A stretch of 64,000 nt of DNA, from contig NZ_JAKRVY010000002.1 of NCBI RefSeq assembly GCF_023638055.1, forward strand, positions 62,001 through 126,000. The letters are read 5' to 3'. The stretch comes from Natranaeroarchaeum aerophilus. GTDB taxonomy: Archaea; Halobacteriota; Halobacteria; Halobacteriales; Natronoarchaeaceae. The notes beneath the pieces are model-generated. The model saw only the letters and a list, made by a program, of their open reading frames with translations, was not told the origin of the DNA and did not search any database. Positions 36,330-45,816 of this stretch are shown here, one piece after another; position 1 is the stretch's first letter; each line of letters begins with the position of its first letter. A program made the position numbers and the translations under genes.

Positions 36330-38516
36330 ATGAGTCAGCAATCGGGTGGCGTCCGCCTCACCGTCAAAGCTGCCCAGAAACGCGACGCCGGGCGTGGCGT
36401 CGCCCGCCTTCCAGAGTCGGCCCGCAGCGAACTCGGCGTCCTCAGCGGCGACACTGTCGTCGTCGAGGGCGAACGCCGGACTGCGACGAAAGTCTGGCCA
36501 GCGAGCGGCGACGTACAGGACGGAGCCGTGCTCATCGACGCCGATACTCGGGCGAACGCCGGCGTCAGCATCGGCGATACCGTCACTGTTCGACAGGGAT
36601 CGCTCAGCGACGCCATCTCGGTGAAGCTTATGCCCCCCGAGTCGCTCGCGGACGTCGACCAGCGCGTCATAGAGCGGGCGGTCAACCGCGACCTGCATGA
36701 CCGCCCGGTGAGCGAGGGCGAGCAGGTCGCACTGGAGCGGGTCGCCAGCCAGCCCTTTACCGTCACCGACACCTCGCCGGACGGGCCGGTCCGGATCACC
36801 GACCAGACGGTTGTCGTCGTGACGCCGCCCCCCGTCGAATCCGACGAGGAACCGGACGTACCAGCAGATATGTCGACGGAACAACCAGCCCGCGACGACG
36901 AGAGGGACGAGGAAGCCCAGCCCCCAGAACGGGTGAGCTACGAGGACATCGGCGGGCTGGACGAGGAGCTCGAACAGGTCCGCGAGATGATCGAACTCCC
37001 GCTGAGTCGACCGGAGCTGTTCCGCCGGCTCGGTGTCGAGCCACCAAAGGGCGTCCTGCTCTACGGTCCGCCAGGCACCGGGAAGACGCTGATCGCCCGT
37101 GCCGTGGCCCACGAGGTCGACGCGGAGTTCATCACCGTCTCCGGGCCGGAGATCATGTCGAAGTACAAGGGCGAAAGCGAAGAGCACGTCCGTGAGATCT
37201 TCGAGGAGGCCGAGGAGTCGGCTCCCACGATCATCTTTTTCGACGAGATCGACTCGATTGCCGGCCAGCGAGAGGACGGCGGAGACGTCGAGAACCGGGT
37301 CGTCGCCCAGTTGCTCTCGCTGATGGATGGGCTGGACTCGCGTGGCGACGTGATCGTCATCGGTGCGACCAATCGCGTCGACGCCATCGATCCGGCGCTC
37401 CGTCGGGGCGGCCGCTTCGACCGCGAGATCGAGATCGGCGTCCCGGACAAGACGGGTCGCAAGGAGATCTTCGACGTCCACACCCGTGGAATGCCTCTCG
37501 CCGAAGACGTCTCGGTCGAGAAGCTGTCCGCACAGACACACGGGTTCGTCGGCGCGGATATCGACGCCCTGACCACCGAGGCCGCGATGTTGACGCTTCG
37601 GCGCGCCCGGACCGATCCCGATGGGCTCGATGACGCCGACCTCGAAGTCTCGCGAAGCGATCTCGAAGACGCGCTGGCCGCTGTCGATCCCTCCGCGATG
37701 CGCGAGTGGGTCGCGGAGACGCCCGACGTTTCCTTCGCCGATGTCGGTGGGCTCGACGACGCCAAATCGACACTCAGGGAGGCCGTCGAATGGCCGCTGA
37801 CCTACGACCGACTGTTTAGCGTGACCAATACGGAACCACCCAGCGGCGTCCTCTTGCACGGCCCACCGGGAACCGGAAAGACGCTGCTCGCCCGGGCGCT
37901 CGCGGGCGAGAGCGATGTCAACTTCGTCCACGTTAACGGCCCCGAACTGCTGGATCGGTATGTCGGCGAGTCGGAAAAAGCCGTCCGAGAGGTGTTCGAC
38001 CGCGCGCGCCAGTCCGCGCCGAGTATCGTCTTCTTCGACGAGATCGACGCTATCGCCGCCCAGCGTGAGGACAGCCACGAGGTCACCGAACGCGTCGTTT
38101 CTCAGCTCCTGACCGAGCTGGATGGAATGGTCGAGAACCCCAATCTGGTCGTGCTCGCTGCAACAAACCGAAAGGACGCGATCGATCCCGCCTTGCTCCG
38201 GCCCGGCAGGCTGGACAACCACGTCGAGGTGCCCGCGCCAAACGCTGCGGGACGGCGGGCGATCATCGAAGTCCACGGTCGCGGCAAGCCGTTCGCTGAC
38301 GATGTGGATCTGGAGGAAATCGCCGACGATCTTGAGGGCTACACCGGCGCGGACATCGAGGCGATCGTTCGCGAGGCGTCGATGTTGTCGATCCGCGAGA
38401 CGGCCGCGGAGCTAGGGCCCGAAGAAGCCAACGAGCGTGCCGACGAAATCGAGATCACCGCCGAGCACTTCGAGCATGCGATGGAATCGGTCGAACCGAC
38501 GCTGGCATCGCTCTGA
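36330..38516 (+). CDS. Cdc48/p97/VAT-type AAA+ unfoldase
   Basis: 728-residue double-AAA ATPase that unfolds proteins, often for the proteasome. N-domain (residues ~1-180) has the double-psi barrel typical of VAT ([20 protein letters not shown]). D1 Walker A GPPGTGKT at 246-253 with [12 protein letters not shown]2 Walker A near 511-518 with [11 protein letters not shown]. Both second regions of homology are intact. The final ~60 residues include an acidic helix ([12 protein letters not shown]). A TATA-like GAATACTTC lies ~30 bp before the ATG. Confidence 0.93.
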   Translation: MSQQSGGVRLTVKAAQKRDAGRGVARLPESARSELGVLSGDTVVVEGERRTATKVWPASGDVQDGAVLIDADTRANAGVSIGDTVTVRQGSLSDAISVKLMPPESLADVDQRVIERAVNRDLHDRPVSEGEQVALERVASQPFTVTDTSPDGPVRITDQTVVVVTPPPVESDEEPDVPADMSTEQPARDDERDEEAQPPERVSYEDIGGLDEELEQVREMIELPLSRPELFRRLGVEPPKGVLLYGPPGTGKTLIARAVAHEVDAEFITVSGPEIMSKYKGESEEHVREIFEEAEESAPTIIFFDEIDSIAGQREDGGDVENRVVAQLLSLMDGLDSRGDVIVIGATNRVDAIDPALRRGGRFDREIEIGVPDKTGRKEIFDVHTRGMPLAEDVSVEKLSAQTHGFVGADIDALTTEAAMLTLRRARTDPDGLDDADLEVSRSDLEDALAAVDPSAMREWVAETPDVSFADVGGLDDAKSTLREAVEWPLTYDRLFSVTNTEPPSGVLLHGPPGTGKTLLARALAGESDVNFVHVNGPELLDRYVGESEKAVREVFDRARQSAPSIVFFDEIDAIAAQREDSHEVTERVVSQLLTELDGMVENPNLVVLAATNRKDAIDPALLRPGRLDNHVEVPAPNAAGRRAIIEVHGRGKPFADDVDLEEIADDLEGYTGADIEAIVREASMLSIRETAAELGPEEANERADEIEITAEHFEHAMESVEPTLASL

Positions 38517-38533
38517 CAGATAGACAGCGGACG

Positions 38534-38563
38534 CCCGCGCCCTTCAGGCGCGGGAGGATGTCA
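38534..38563 (+). mobile_element. IS200/IS605-type right-end (guide-RNA-like) remnant
   Basis: Perfect 8-bp hairpin CCCGCGCC (38534-38541), 5-base loop CTTCA, GGCGCGGG (38547-38554), followed by AGGATGTCA. Haloarchaeal IS1341-type elements end in such a GC hairpin plus AGGATGTCA-like tail after tnpB. No tnpB is present here; the stop of cdc48 is 17 bp upstream. A transcription terminator for cdc48 is the alternative explanation. The following 38564-38739 stretch is AT-richer with no gene found. Confidence 0.45.
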
Positions 38564-38739
38564 AACGTGTCGAGCACAGGCCCACCCGTTCACGCTGGGA
38601 AGCTATCAATCCCAGGTGTCGTTTCTGCGGCTCCCTGATAAAGCAAATAATTAAGTGATATCTGTATAACAGAGTTAATCGAAATGCAAGCAGAACGGCC
38701 CATTGAAGCGTTCCAACAGCAGTTCGTGACCTCACATTC

Positions 38740-39216
38740 ATGAGTGGAAAACAAAAACGAGCCGACGAAGTGTTCTGCAGGTCCTGTGGTGAGCCAATAA
38801 AAAAGAGAGCGGAAATCTGTCCTAACTGCGGAGTTCGGAACAACAAGGCCGGTTCATCAGGGCAACGGAGAACGTCCCGCACACCTTCGACACCCCACAA
38901 TCCCGCACAGTACGAGACAACCGTCTCGGATACCTGGTGGTATGGGGTTGCCGGCGGAACCGCTCTTTGGGCACTGGCGTTCATCTTCGCCGGAGTGGTG
39001 GGAGACAGTCTGGGGCCGTTGGCTGGATTCGTTTTGTTAGGTGCCTGGATCGGATTGCCACTTGCCGCGTACTTCGATATACAGTATGTCCGGGCGAATG
39101 CAGAGTGGAACCCGACCACTGTCCTCTGGATGATTCTCTTGGCAATCTGGCTTGTGAACATCCTTGCCGGTGTGGTGTACCTTTATCGCCGCCACGAGGT
39201 TCTTGGCGTCCCCTGA
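38740..39216 (+). CDS. Zinc-ribbon plus three-helix membrane protein
   Basis: 158-residue protein. The N-terminus carries a zinc ribbon with CRSCGEPI and CPNCGVRN (residues ~14-33). A Ser/Thr/Pro-rich linker follows, then three transmembrane helices between residues ~65 and 152. Base composition is lower in G+C than neighbours and it lies after an IS-end-like hairpin, so it may be horizontally acquired. A GTTCAC/GTGAAC hairpin at 39234-39254 may end its transcript. Function unknown. Confidence 0.65.
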   Translation: MSGKQKRADEVFCRSCGEPIKKRAEICPNCGVRNNKAGSSGQRRTSRTPSTPHNPAQYETTVSDTWWYGVAGGTALWALAFIFAGVVGDSLGPLAGFVLLGAWIGLPLAAYFDIQYVRANAEWNPTTVLWMILLAIWLVNILAGVVYLYRRHEVLGVP

Positions 39217-39318
39217 GCCCTGCGAACTGTGGAGTTCACCGGTTTCTCGTGAACCCGGGTGAGACGTGCCAGCCTCACGGACCATCTTTCGATCCCGTGT
39301 GTGTTTTTGTGGGAGCCG

Positions 39319-40311
39319 CTACCAGAACATCTCCGTCGCCCGATGGCCCGTATCGTACGCATCCAGCCCCTCGCCGGTGAGCCGAGTCACCCGAAAATCG
39401 TCGTACATCGTCGTGTCGGTGTAATCCACGAACGTGATCGGCAGCACGAGCTTACCATCCCGCCGGTACAGGCTTGCGATCGCCGTGTAGACGTGTTTGT
39501 GTCGGGCGTTGCGGACGTACCCTGCGACGACGGGCTCGGTCGCCGCGTGGGCGGGGACGGCCTGTAGCGCCTCCGCAGATCGACGTGTCAGCTCGGTACA
39601 GAACAAACCAGTGTTCTCGCCGTCGGCGATCGCCCCGAAGTCGGTCGGCGACTCGAAGTACTCCCGGAGCTCGACCTGACTCATCAGCACGTTGTCCTCG
39701 ACGGCTCCCGCCAGATACCGCGGCACGTCGTAGTTCGAGTACTCCCGGAACGCCGTCATGAGTTCCACGACCACGCGCTCGGGATCGGTCGGTGGCGAGC
39801 CGAGAAACTCCTCGACGACCTCGGGGTCGGCGTCGGTCCACAGGTTCCGGGACGCGCCAACCGAGTGCGCTCGGGTGTCGACCTCGCGCAGTCGGTCGAA
39901 AAACGCCTCGTAGCCCGACGGCTCGACGACGTACTCGCCCGCCCGGATCGTCTCGACATCTCGGACGAGCTCTTCGAGTGGGCTGCCGGGCAGGTCGTAC
40001 TCGGCGTCGACGGCGGCCGCTTCGGCGGGCGTTGTGTCGCTCAGTGACAGGGTTTCGACGCGTTCGCCGGACGCTGAGAGAGCGAGTTCGTCGCCGGACA
40101 GCGAGATGGCGTACTCACCCAGATCGGCCCGATAGTCGTCAGCGCCGAGGCGCTCGGCGATCAACGGGCGCAGGTCCTGCTCGGTGAGGTTCGTCCCGGT
40201 GATCCGGCCGTAGCCGATGACGGTGTTGTGGGCCGCCCGACCGGTGCCGACGGCGAGCAGGCCGCCGCCGATGTACTTCAGCGCCTGCCGTCGCTCCATG
40301 GTCGGATCCAT
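39319..40311 (-). CDS. Uncharacterised haloarchaeal protein with Tat-like N-terminus
   Basis: 330-residue protein not assigned to a family by me. The N-terminus MERRQALKYIGGGLLAVGTG is Tat-like without an obvious lipobox. The rest has no clear motif; it is acidic with conserved-looking patches EPSGYEAFFDRLREVDTR and LWTDADPEVVEEFLGSPP. A cysteine appears in GLFCTELTRRS. It is located next to the archaetidylserine decarboxylase gene (45 bp gap), both leftward. Function unknown; secretion is inferred from the signal-like start. Confidence 0.6.
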   Translation of the reverse strand: MDPTMERRQALKYIGGGLLAVGTGRAAHNTVIGYGRITGTNLTEQDLRPLIAERLGADDYRADLGEYAISLSGDELALSASGERVETLSLSDTTPAEAAAVDAEYDLPGSPLEELVRDVETIRAGEYVVEPSGYEAFFDRLREVDTRAHSVGASRNLWTDADPEVVEEFLGSPPTDPERVVVELMTAFREYSNYDVPRYLAGAVEDNVLMSQVELREYFESPTDFGAIADGENTGLFCTELTRRSAEALQAVPAHAATEPVVAGYVRNARHKHVYTAIASLYRRDGKLVLPITFVDYTDTTMYDDFRVTRLTGEGLDAYDTGHRATEMFW

Positions 40312-40356
40312 CGGATGGCCGGTACTAAGCTTTGTGTTCCCGGGTGTGTCTCCTGC

Positions 40357-40944
40357 TCACTCCCGGGCCAGCACCGTCTCGCCGGCCCGCACCGTCTTGC
40401 CACGCTCGACTGTGAGATCCGACCGGTCGTACTCGGGGGGCAAGAGGACGTCCGCACGAGACCCGAAGGAGATGTGACCGATCCGGTCGCCCCGCTCGAT
40501 GCGCGCTCCGGCCTCGGGATAGGGGTGGATCCGCCGGGCGAAGGCACCTGCGATCAGGGTCACCGTGTGATCCTCGAAGCGCAGGTGGACCCGCTCGTTG
40601 TGATCCGACTCCTTCGAGAAGGCGGGCCGGTGTGCGCCCGGGACGTGCTCGACGTCCTCGACGACCCCGCCGAGCGGCGCGCGATTGACGTGGATGTCCC
40701 AGACGTTCATGAACACGCCGACGCGAAGCCGACCGTCCTCCTCGCGGATCACCGACACCGTCCCGTCCGCCGGCGAGACGACGCCCTCGGCGTAGGGCCG
40801 CCGGTCGGGATCACGGTAGAAATACAGCACGCCAGCCGCGAGCGCGACCAGCGTGAGACCGACCGGCGGAACGAACAGGATGCCCGGAATCGCGGCGACG
40901 AGCAACGGGACGGCGTATCTGCGCGCTCCCGATGCGAATTGCAT
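40357..40944 (-). CDS. asd: Archaetidylserine decarboxylase (PSD-family)
   Basis: 195-residue short-form phosphatidylserine-decarboxylase-like enzyme that converts archaetidylserine to archaetidylethanolamine in membrane lipid synthesis. N-terminal hydrophobic helices (~10-40) anchor it. VSPADGTVSVI and WDIHVNRAPL are conserved. The self-cleavage site generating the pyruvoyl cofactor is the GS of ISFGSRADV near residue 165. Transcribed leftward, upstream of the Tat-like protein. Confidence 0.88.
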   Translation of the reverse strand: MQFASGARRYAVPLLVAAIPGILFVPPVGLTLVALAAGVLYFYRDPDRRPYAEGVVSPADGTVSVIREEDGRLRVGVFMNVWDIHVNRAPLGGVVEDVEHVPGAHRPAFSKESDHNERVHLRFEDHTVTLIAGAFARRIHPYPEAGARIERGDRIGHISFGSRADVLLPPEYDRSDLTVERGKTVRAGETVLARE

Positions 40945-41034
40945 GCATCGATGTTGGTGCGGGGGCCCTAATGAGGTTGGGGGATCCGTCGACAGCCCTC
41001 AATCCCGGGGGCGGGGTCAGTCTCGGCCGATTGG

Positions 41035-43935
41035 TCAGTCCCAGAACGACTGTGTTCGGGCGTACTGTCGCTCCTGTTCGAGGATGTCCCGGTAGAACTC
41101 GTCTTCGTCCTCGCGCAACCGATTGATGATCCGGGCGGCGTTGTGCGGGCCGACGCCGCGGGCAGCCAGTGCGATCACCGCCTGTTTCCCGTGGGTCTGG
41201 ACCAGACTGCCGGCGCGGTAGGCCCGCTCTGTCTGGCGTTCCTGTTCGTCGTCTTTCTCCTGGGCGCGAACCGCCTGGACCACCTCGTCGGCCCACGGGT
41301 TCAGCGCGGCGACTCTGGTCGACCCACACTCGGGGCATTTGGGCTGTTCACGGACGCGCCGGACTGGCTTTTCGGTCTTCCACTCCGTGCAGTGCAGACA
41401 GAGCAGGATGACTCGATCGTCCTGAATCCGCTCGCGAACGGTGTCGATGACGCTCGCGTCGGCGTTTTCGGGCGAGAGCAGCTCGGTCCCGCTGGAGCGT
41501 CCCCCGGACCCGACCGGAGTGCGCCCGCCGACGATCTCGACATCGAGCTCCTCGCGCTGGATCGCCGCCAGCACGTCGCTCGCCGCCGCGACGTCCAGGT
41601 CCTCGTGGAACACTTCCCGGACCGCCTCGTCGTAGACCGGCGTGTCCTCCAGCGCGGCGAGCAGGCGGCCGCTGGAGACGCTCGCGTCGCCCTGCCAGCG
41701 CTTGATCCGGCCGAACTGCTCGGCGACCTGCGCCAGCCGGAATTTCAGCGTATCCGAGCGTTTGAGGCTCAACTCGATGATCGTCTCGACGTGGCCCGGG
41801 TCGGTCGTTTCGAGCACCTCGACGACGTCCGGGGCCTCGATCCGGCCGGGCGTCTCCAGCTCGATCCGGTACGGATCGACGTCCAGCGCGATCGACGAGC
41901 CGGTGCGCTGGCCCAGCAGCGAGGAGAGTACCCGGCCGAGCGTCTCGTTGGTCTGGTGGCCGAAGGGCGCGTTGACGACGATCGTCCGGCCCTCGCGTTC
42001 GATCACGAGCCTGTCGTCGGTCGGCATCGGATGCTCGGTCTCGGCGTGGCGCTCTAGCTGGGTTAGAGCGTCGCGAGCAGTGTGTTCGTCTGCCGGATAC
42101 CGACGCGTGAACTCGCTCGCGACGCGCCCGGCGTCCGCGCCGCCAGCGAACTGCGGTTCGGCGACCCGGCGCATCTCGCCGACCTCGCCCGCGACTGCCC
42201 CGGGGACCGGGATCTCCTGACCGATCCAGGAGGGGACCTCGCCCGCCGGGTCCTCGATCGGCGAGACTTTGACTTCGCTTTCTTCGTCGTCGATGTCGGT
42301 GATCCGCCACATCTCGCCGCGCTGGATGAACACTTCGCCCTGCGTCGCGAAGTTGACGACGAAGCGCTCGTCGAGCGTACCGATCTGGCAGCCACTGGCC
42401 ACGTCGTGGACCTCGTAGGTTTCCTCGTCGGGAATCATCGAGAGGTTCGCGTAGACGTACTGCCACGTCCCGCCGGTTTTCTCGATCCTGTCTTCGCCTT
42501 CGTCGTACCAGATGACGCGGTTGCCCGCCAGCTCCTCGACGATCGACCTGAACGTCGACTCGGTGAGTCCACGGAACGGGTAAGCCCGGCTTACGAGTTC
42601 GTAGGCGTCCTCGACTGCAATCTCCTCGTGGCCCATCGCCAGCGCGACGGTCTGGTTGGCGACCGCGTCGAGGCTCCCCTCGTGGATCGGGTGGTGCTCG
42701 ACATCGCCCGTTTTCGCGCGGCGGGCGATCGCCAGCGCCTCGAACGTGTCGTCCGGGCGCGTCGTGATCACCGTCCCCGAGGAGACCTGATCGCGGCGGT
42801 GACCTGCCCTCCCGACGCGCTGGAGCAGGCGCGAAACCTGCCGAGGACTGGCGTACTGCACGACGTGATCGACGTGGCCCACGTCGATGCCCAGTTCCAT
42901 CGAGGAGGTACACAGCAGGGCGTCGATATCGCCCCCTTTGAACCGGTCCTCAACGTCGATCCGGGCGTCCTTCGAGAGCGAGCCGTGATGGACGCCGATC
43001 GACACGTCGGTATCGAGCGCGCGCACCTCGCCGTCCGGTCCGAGCGTTTTGAACCGCGATCCCAGTGCTTCCGCCGTCTGGCGCGTATTGACGAAGATCA
43101 GCGTCGACTCGTGGGCCTCGACGAGTTCGACGATCCGCCGGACGTGGCTTGCGACGGATTCGTTTGTCATCAACTCGCCCGCGAGGCGTTCGTCGATCGG
43201 TGTGATCTCGGGCGTCTCGACGTCGAGTTCGATCCGGCTCCCCACGTCGACGCTCCGGATCGCACGCTCGCGCCCGCCGGTGAGAAAGTCGGCGATCGCG
43301 TCGGGATCGCCCACCGTCGCCGAGAGGCCGATCCGCTGGAACTCACCCGCGACCTCGCGCAGGCGCTCCATGGCAATCGCCAGTTGTGCGCCGCGTTTCG
43401 ACGCCGCGAGTTCGTGGACCTCGTCGATCACGACGTGATCGATCGATTCCAGCCCCACTCTGAGCTTCGAGCCGGTGAACATCGCCTGCAGGGTCTCGGG
43501 TGTGGTCACCAGCACGTCGGGCGGGTTCTCGGCCTGCTTGCTGCGCTGGTAGTCGGTCGTATCGCCGTGGCGGACGTCGACGCTCACGTCCAACTGCTCG
43601 CCCCACCACTCCAGTCGCTCGCGCATGTCACGGTTCAGCGCGCGAAGCGGCGTGATATACAGTGCCGCGAAGCCGGAGTACGGATCGCCAGCCTCGGTCG
43701 GCGTCTCGGCGCGCCGCTGTGCGATGGCGTCGAACACCGGCAACATCGCGGTCTCGGTTTTCCCCGTCCCGGTCGGGGCGATCACGAGCCCGTTCTCTCC
43801 GGCTGCGAGCGGCGGAATCGCGCGACGCTGTGGCTCCGTTGGTGTCGAAAAGCCCCGCTCGGAAAGCGCTGCCCGGACCTGCTCGCCGAGATGCGTGAAG
43901 GCCGCAGAATCCGGGACGACCTCGCCCCCTGTCAT
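41035..43935 (-). CDS. lhr: Lhr-type ATP-dependent superfamily 2 helicase
   Basis: 966-residue helicase. Walker A APTGTGKTE (residues ~54-62), the DEVH box in VVIDEVHELAASKRGAQ, SATVGDP (motif III) and QRVGRAGHRRDQ (motif VI) are all present. The Lhr-core winged-helix region follows. The C-terminus holds a zinc-ribbon (LCLHCTEW, then PKCPECGS) and a helical domain. Such archaeal Lhr proteins act in DNA repair or RNA processing. Monocistronic. Confidence 0.92.
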   Translation of the reverse strand: MTGGEVVPDSAAFTHLGEQVRAALSERGFSTPTEPQRRAIPPLAAGENGLVIAPTGTGKTETAMLPVFDAIAQRRAETPTEAGDPYSGFAALYITPLRALNRDMRERLEWWGEQLDVSVDVRHGDTTDYQRSKQAENPPDVLVTTPETLQAMFTGSKLRVGLESIDHVVIDEVHELAASKRGAQLAIAMERLREVAGEFQRIGLSATVGDPDAIADFLTGGRERAIRSVDVGSRIELDVETPEITPIDERLAGELMTNESVASHVRRIVELVEAHESTLIFVNTRQTAEALGSRFKTLGPDGEVRALDTDVSIGVHHGSLSKDARIDVEDRFKGGDIDALLCTSSMELGIDVGHVDHVVQYASPRQVSRLLQRVGRAGHRRDQVSSGTVITTRPDDTFEALAIARRAKTGDVEHHPIHEGSLDAVANQTVALAMGHEEIAVEDAYELVSRAYPFRGLTESTFRSIVEELAGNRVIWYDEGEDRIEKTGGTWQYVYANLSMIPDEETYEVHDVASGCQIGTLDERFVVNFATQGEVFIQRGEMWRITDIDDEESEVKVSPIEDPAGEVPSWIGQEIPVPGAVAGEVGEMRRVAEPQFAGGADAGRVASEFTRRYPADEHTARDALTQLERHAETEHPMPTDDRLVIEREGRTIVVNAPFGHQTNETLGRVLSSLLGQRTGSSIALDVDPYRIELETPGRIEAPDVVEVLETTDPGHVETIIELSLKRSDTLKFRLAQVAEQFGRIKRWQGDASVSSGRLLAALEDTPVYDEAVREVFHEDLDVAAASDVLAAIQREELDVEIVGGRTPVGSGGRSSGTELLSPENADASVIDTVRERIQDDRVILLCLHCTEWKTEKPVRRVREQPKCPECGSTRVAALNPWADEVVQAVRAQEKDDEQERQTERAYRAGSLVQTHGKQAVIALAARGVGPHNAARIINRLREDEDEFYRDILEQERQYARTQSFWD

Positions 43936-44078
43936 CGTCTCCAGTTCGGGCGCGACGGGGTTAAGCCGTTTGTTCCCGGGCGTTCCTCCCGGCGTCTTTC
44001 ACCCCCTGCCGGTAAGCGCCGTATAGTCATTACTCACGAACCCTCTGGTTCGGGTATCGCCCTGTGTCTCTCGCTCTC

Positions 44079-44810
44079 ATGTCCACCCCCTTGCTCACGA
44101 CGCTGTTTCGGGTGCTGATCGCGCCGCTAACAGTACTGGCCAGGCTGGTCGCAGTAGTGTTCGGCCTGCTGATCGGGCTGGTAAAGGCCCTGCTCGCCGT
44201 TCTCGTCCTGTCAGTTCTCGTCGTCGCCGCCCTGCAGGTCGGCGGCGTCGGCGTCGATCTCGGTCCCATCGAGGACGTGCCGATTCCGGGAAGCGACGAC
44301 GAGGTCGCGCCCGGTGATCCGAACACCTCTACTTACGGCTTCGACGACGGCGAGGTCAACAGTACGGCCGTCGAACGCGAGATCCACGACCGGGTAAACG
44401 AGCGCCGGACTGCTCGTGGACTCGACCCGCTGGAGTGGGACTCGACCGTCGCGTCAGTCTCCCGTGCCCACAGCAAGGACATGGCTGACAGGGAGTACTT
44501 CTCGCATACGACGCCGGAGGGCGACGGGCCTCACGACCGTTACCGCGAGGTGGGAAGCGGCTGTTATGCCTACGGCGAGAACATCGCGATGTCGTGGGCA
44601 GGCCAGCCGGTCGATGTCGACGGTGAGACCGTCACCTACACGACGAATGAGGAACTGGCGGAGGGACTCGTCACCCAGTGGATGGAGTCACCGAGCCATC
44701 GTGAGAACATGCTCCACGACCGCTGGGAATCCGGCGGTGTCGGCGTCTACGTCACCGACGACGGGCAGGTGTTCGCCACGCACAACTTCTGTCGCGGCCT
44801 CGGGCTGTGA
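44079..44810 (+). CDS. CAP/SCP-domain extracellular protein
   Basis: 243-residue protein. Long N-terminal hydrophobic region (residues ~8-55) anchors it, then a short linker rich in Asp/Gly, then a CAP domain. CAP signatures are seen at WDSTVASVSRAHSKDMADR, AYGENIAMSW and ESPSHRENMLHDRWE with HNFCRGLGL at the end. CAP domains in prokaryotes are of diverse, often unknown, function. A palindrome CGAACC-CTCT-GGTTCG (44037-44052) lies just before the start. The alternative start is GTG at 44064. Confidence 0.8.
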   Translation: MSTPLLTTLFRVLIAPLTVLARLVAVVFGLLIGLVKALLAVLVLSVLVVAALQVGGVGVDLGPIEDVPIPGSDDEVAPGDPNTSTYGFDDGEVNSTAVEREIHDRVNERRTARGLDPLEWDSTVASVSRAHSKDMADREYFSHTTPEGDGPHDRYREVGSGCYAYGENIAMSWAGQPVDVDGETVTYTTNEELAEGLVTQWMESPSHRENMLHDRWESGGVGVYVTDDGQVFATHNFCRGLGL

Positions 44811-44811
44811 C

Positions 44812-44952
44812 CTACTCCCGGGCGACTGCGATGTTGCGGACGACGCCGCCACACTCCGGACAGTTGCCGGTGATCTCCTCGGTTGTTCTGCTCAGACACT
44901 CGGTACACTCGTAGTACGCCGACGAGGGCGTGTACGGATCGGATCGAACCAT
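44812..44952 (-). CDS. Small zinc-ribbon protein (rubrerythrin-like, DUF7129 type)
   Basis: 46-residue protein with two CX2C pairs: YECTECLSR and GNCPECGGVV, plus a polar N-terminus MVRSDPYTPS. Proteins of this size with this arrangement are widespread in haloarchaea and annotated rubrerythrin-like. Convergent with the CAP gene, stop codons adjacent. The 123 bp upstream (44953-45075) are AT-rich with no gene. Confidence 0.7.
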   Translation of the reverse strand: MVRSDPYTPSSAYYECTECLSRTTEEITGNCPECGGVVRNIAVARE

Positions 44953-45075
44953 GTGTCATGATACCAGCATACGCCGTATTTAGCAGTTGCCACTAATGTG
45001 TTCTACAGCGCAACAATATGACTATATAGTGAACAAACGGTCAGTATTGGACCGAGGTTCGAAGTCTTTGTCCTG

Positions 45076-45816
45076 TCAAATCTCGTCGAACGGCCCGAGC
45101 CGCGTGCCGTCCAGCAGATATGCCTGTCCATGGACCAGCGCGTCGGGGAGGAAGGGTGCGAGAAAGTCGTCGTTCGTGTTGACCCACGTGCCGCCGACGA
45201 GGTCGTTGAACGCGGGAACGACGATCAGCTCGGACGCCCCGACCGGCGCGTCGTACCGGTCCTCGAAGACGCTCCCCTCCAGCCCTCCGCGCAACCAGAC
45301 GCGCTCGGCGCGGCTGCCGCCGACCTCGTCTTCCAGCCGGACCTGTGGATGCTCGTGAGCCACACAGACGATATCCGCCGCGAGGACGTCAGGGTCGGGC
45401 CAGGTGTGACCGTGTGCGAAGCCAACTGATCCGAGTCGGATGCCGCCGCCGTCGGTGACCGTGACATCCTCGATCCACGACTCGATCTCGCCGTCGTGGT
45501 TTCCCTTGACGAGCGTGACGTCGACCGCGGGGAGCGATTCGAGTAGCACCTCGATTTCTCCCCGCTCCGCGCCACCGGGGCCGCCGATCGAGTGCATCAG
45601 GTCGCCGAGGACGATCAGGCGCGTCGCGCCGGTCTCGGCGAGCAGTCGCTCGATCCGCTCGCGGCGCGCTTCCGCCTGGCTGTCCAGTGACAGTCCCCGT
45701 TCCGTCCGGAGCGCGGATTCGATGCCCGCGTGGACGTCCGCGATGACCAGTGCGGGCTCGCCGTCGATATCGGCGATTGCAGCGGCCTCGCCGGGGATCG
45801 GCTCGACAGTCGCCAT
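45076..45816 (-). CDS. rpe: RPA-operon metallophosphoesterase (Rpe)
   Basis: 246-residue calcineurin-like phosphoesterase. Metal-binding motifs ALVIADVHAGIE, IVLGDLMHS, LVKGNHD and GFAHGHTWPD are intact. Third gene of the rpa1-rpap1-rpe operon known from Haloferax, where the esterase is encoded downstream of the single-strand binding proteins. Its ATG at 45816 shares its A with the TGA of rpap1. Substrate not known. Confidence 0.88.
   Translation of the reverse strand: MATVEPIPGEAAAIADIDGEPALVIADVHAGIESALRTERGLSLDSQAEARRERIERLLAETGATRLIVLGDLMHSIGGPGGAERGEIEVLLESLPAVDVTLVKGNHDGEIESWIEDVTVTDGGGIRLGSVGFAHGHTWPDPDVLAADIVCVAHEHPQVRLEDEVGGSRAERVWLRGGLEGSVFEDRYDAPVGASELIVVPAFNDLVGGTWVNTNDDFLAPFLPDALVHGQAYLLDGTRLGPFDEI

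Noticed and set aside
36252-38276. 674-residue open frame antisense to cdc48
   Set aside because: Long antisense frames arise from the strong GC and codon bias of haloarchaeal genes. The product has no family pattern and the sense strand encodes a complete AAA+ ATPase.
39234-39254. GTTCAC/GTGAAC inverted repeat after the zinc-ribbon membrane gene
   Set aside because: Short 6-bp stem in an intergenic region, best seen as a weak transcript-end hairpin; archaeal termination does not need it and nothing else supports an element.
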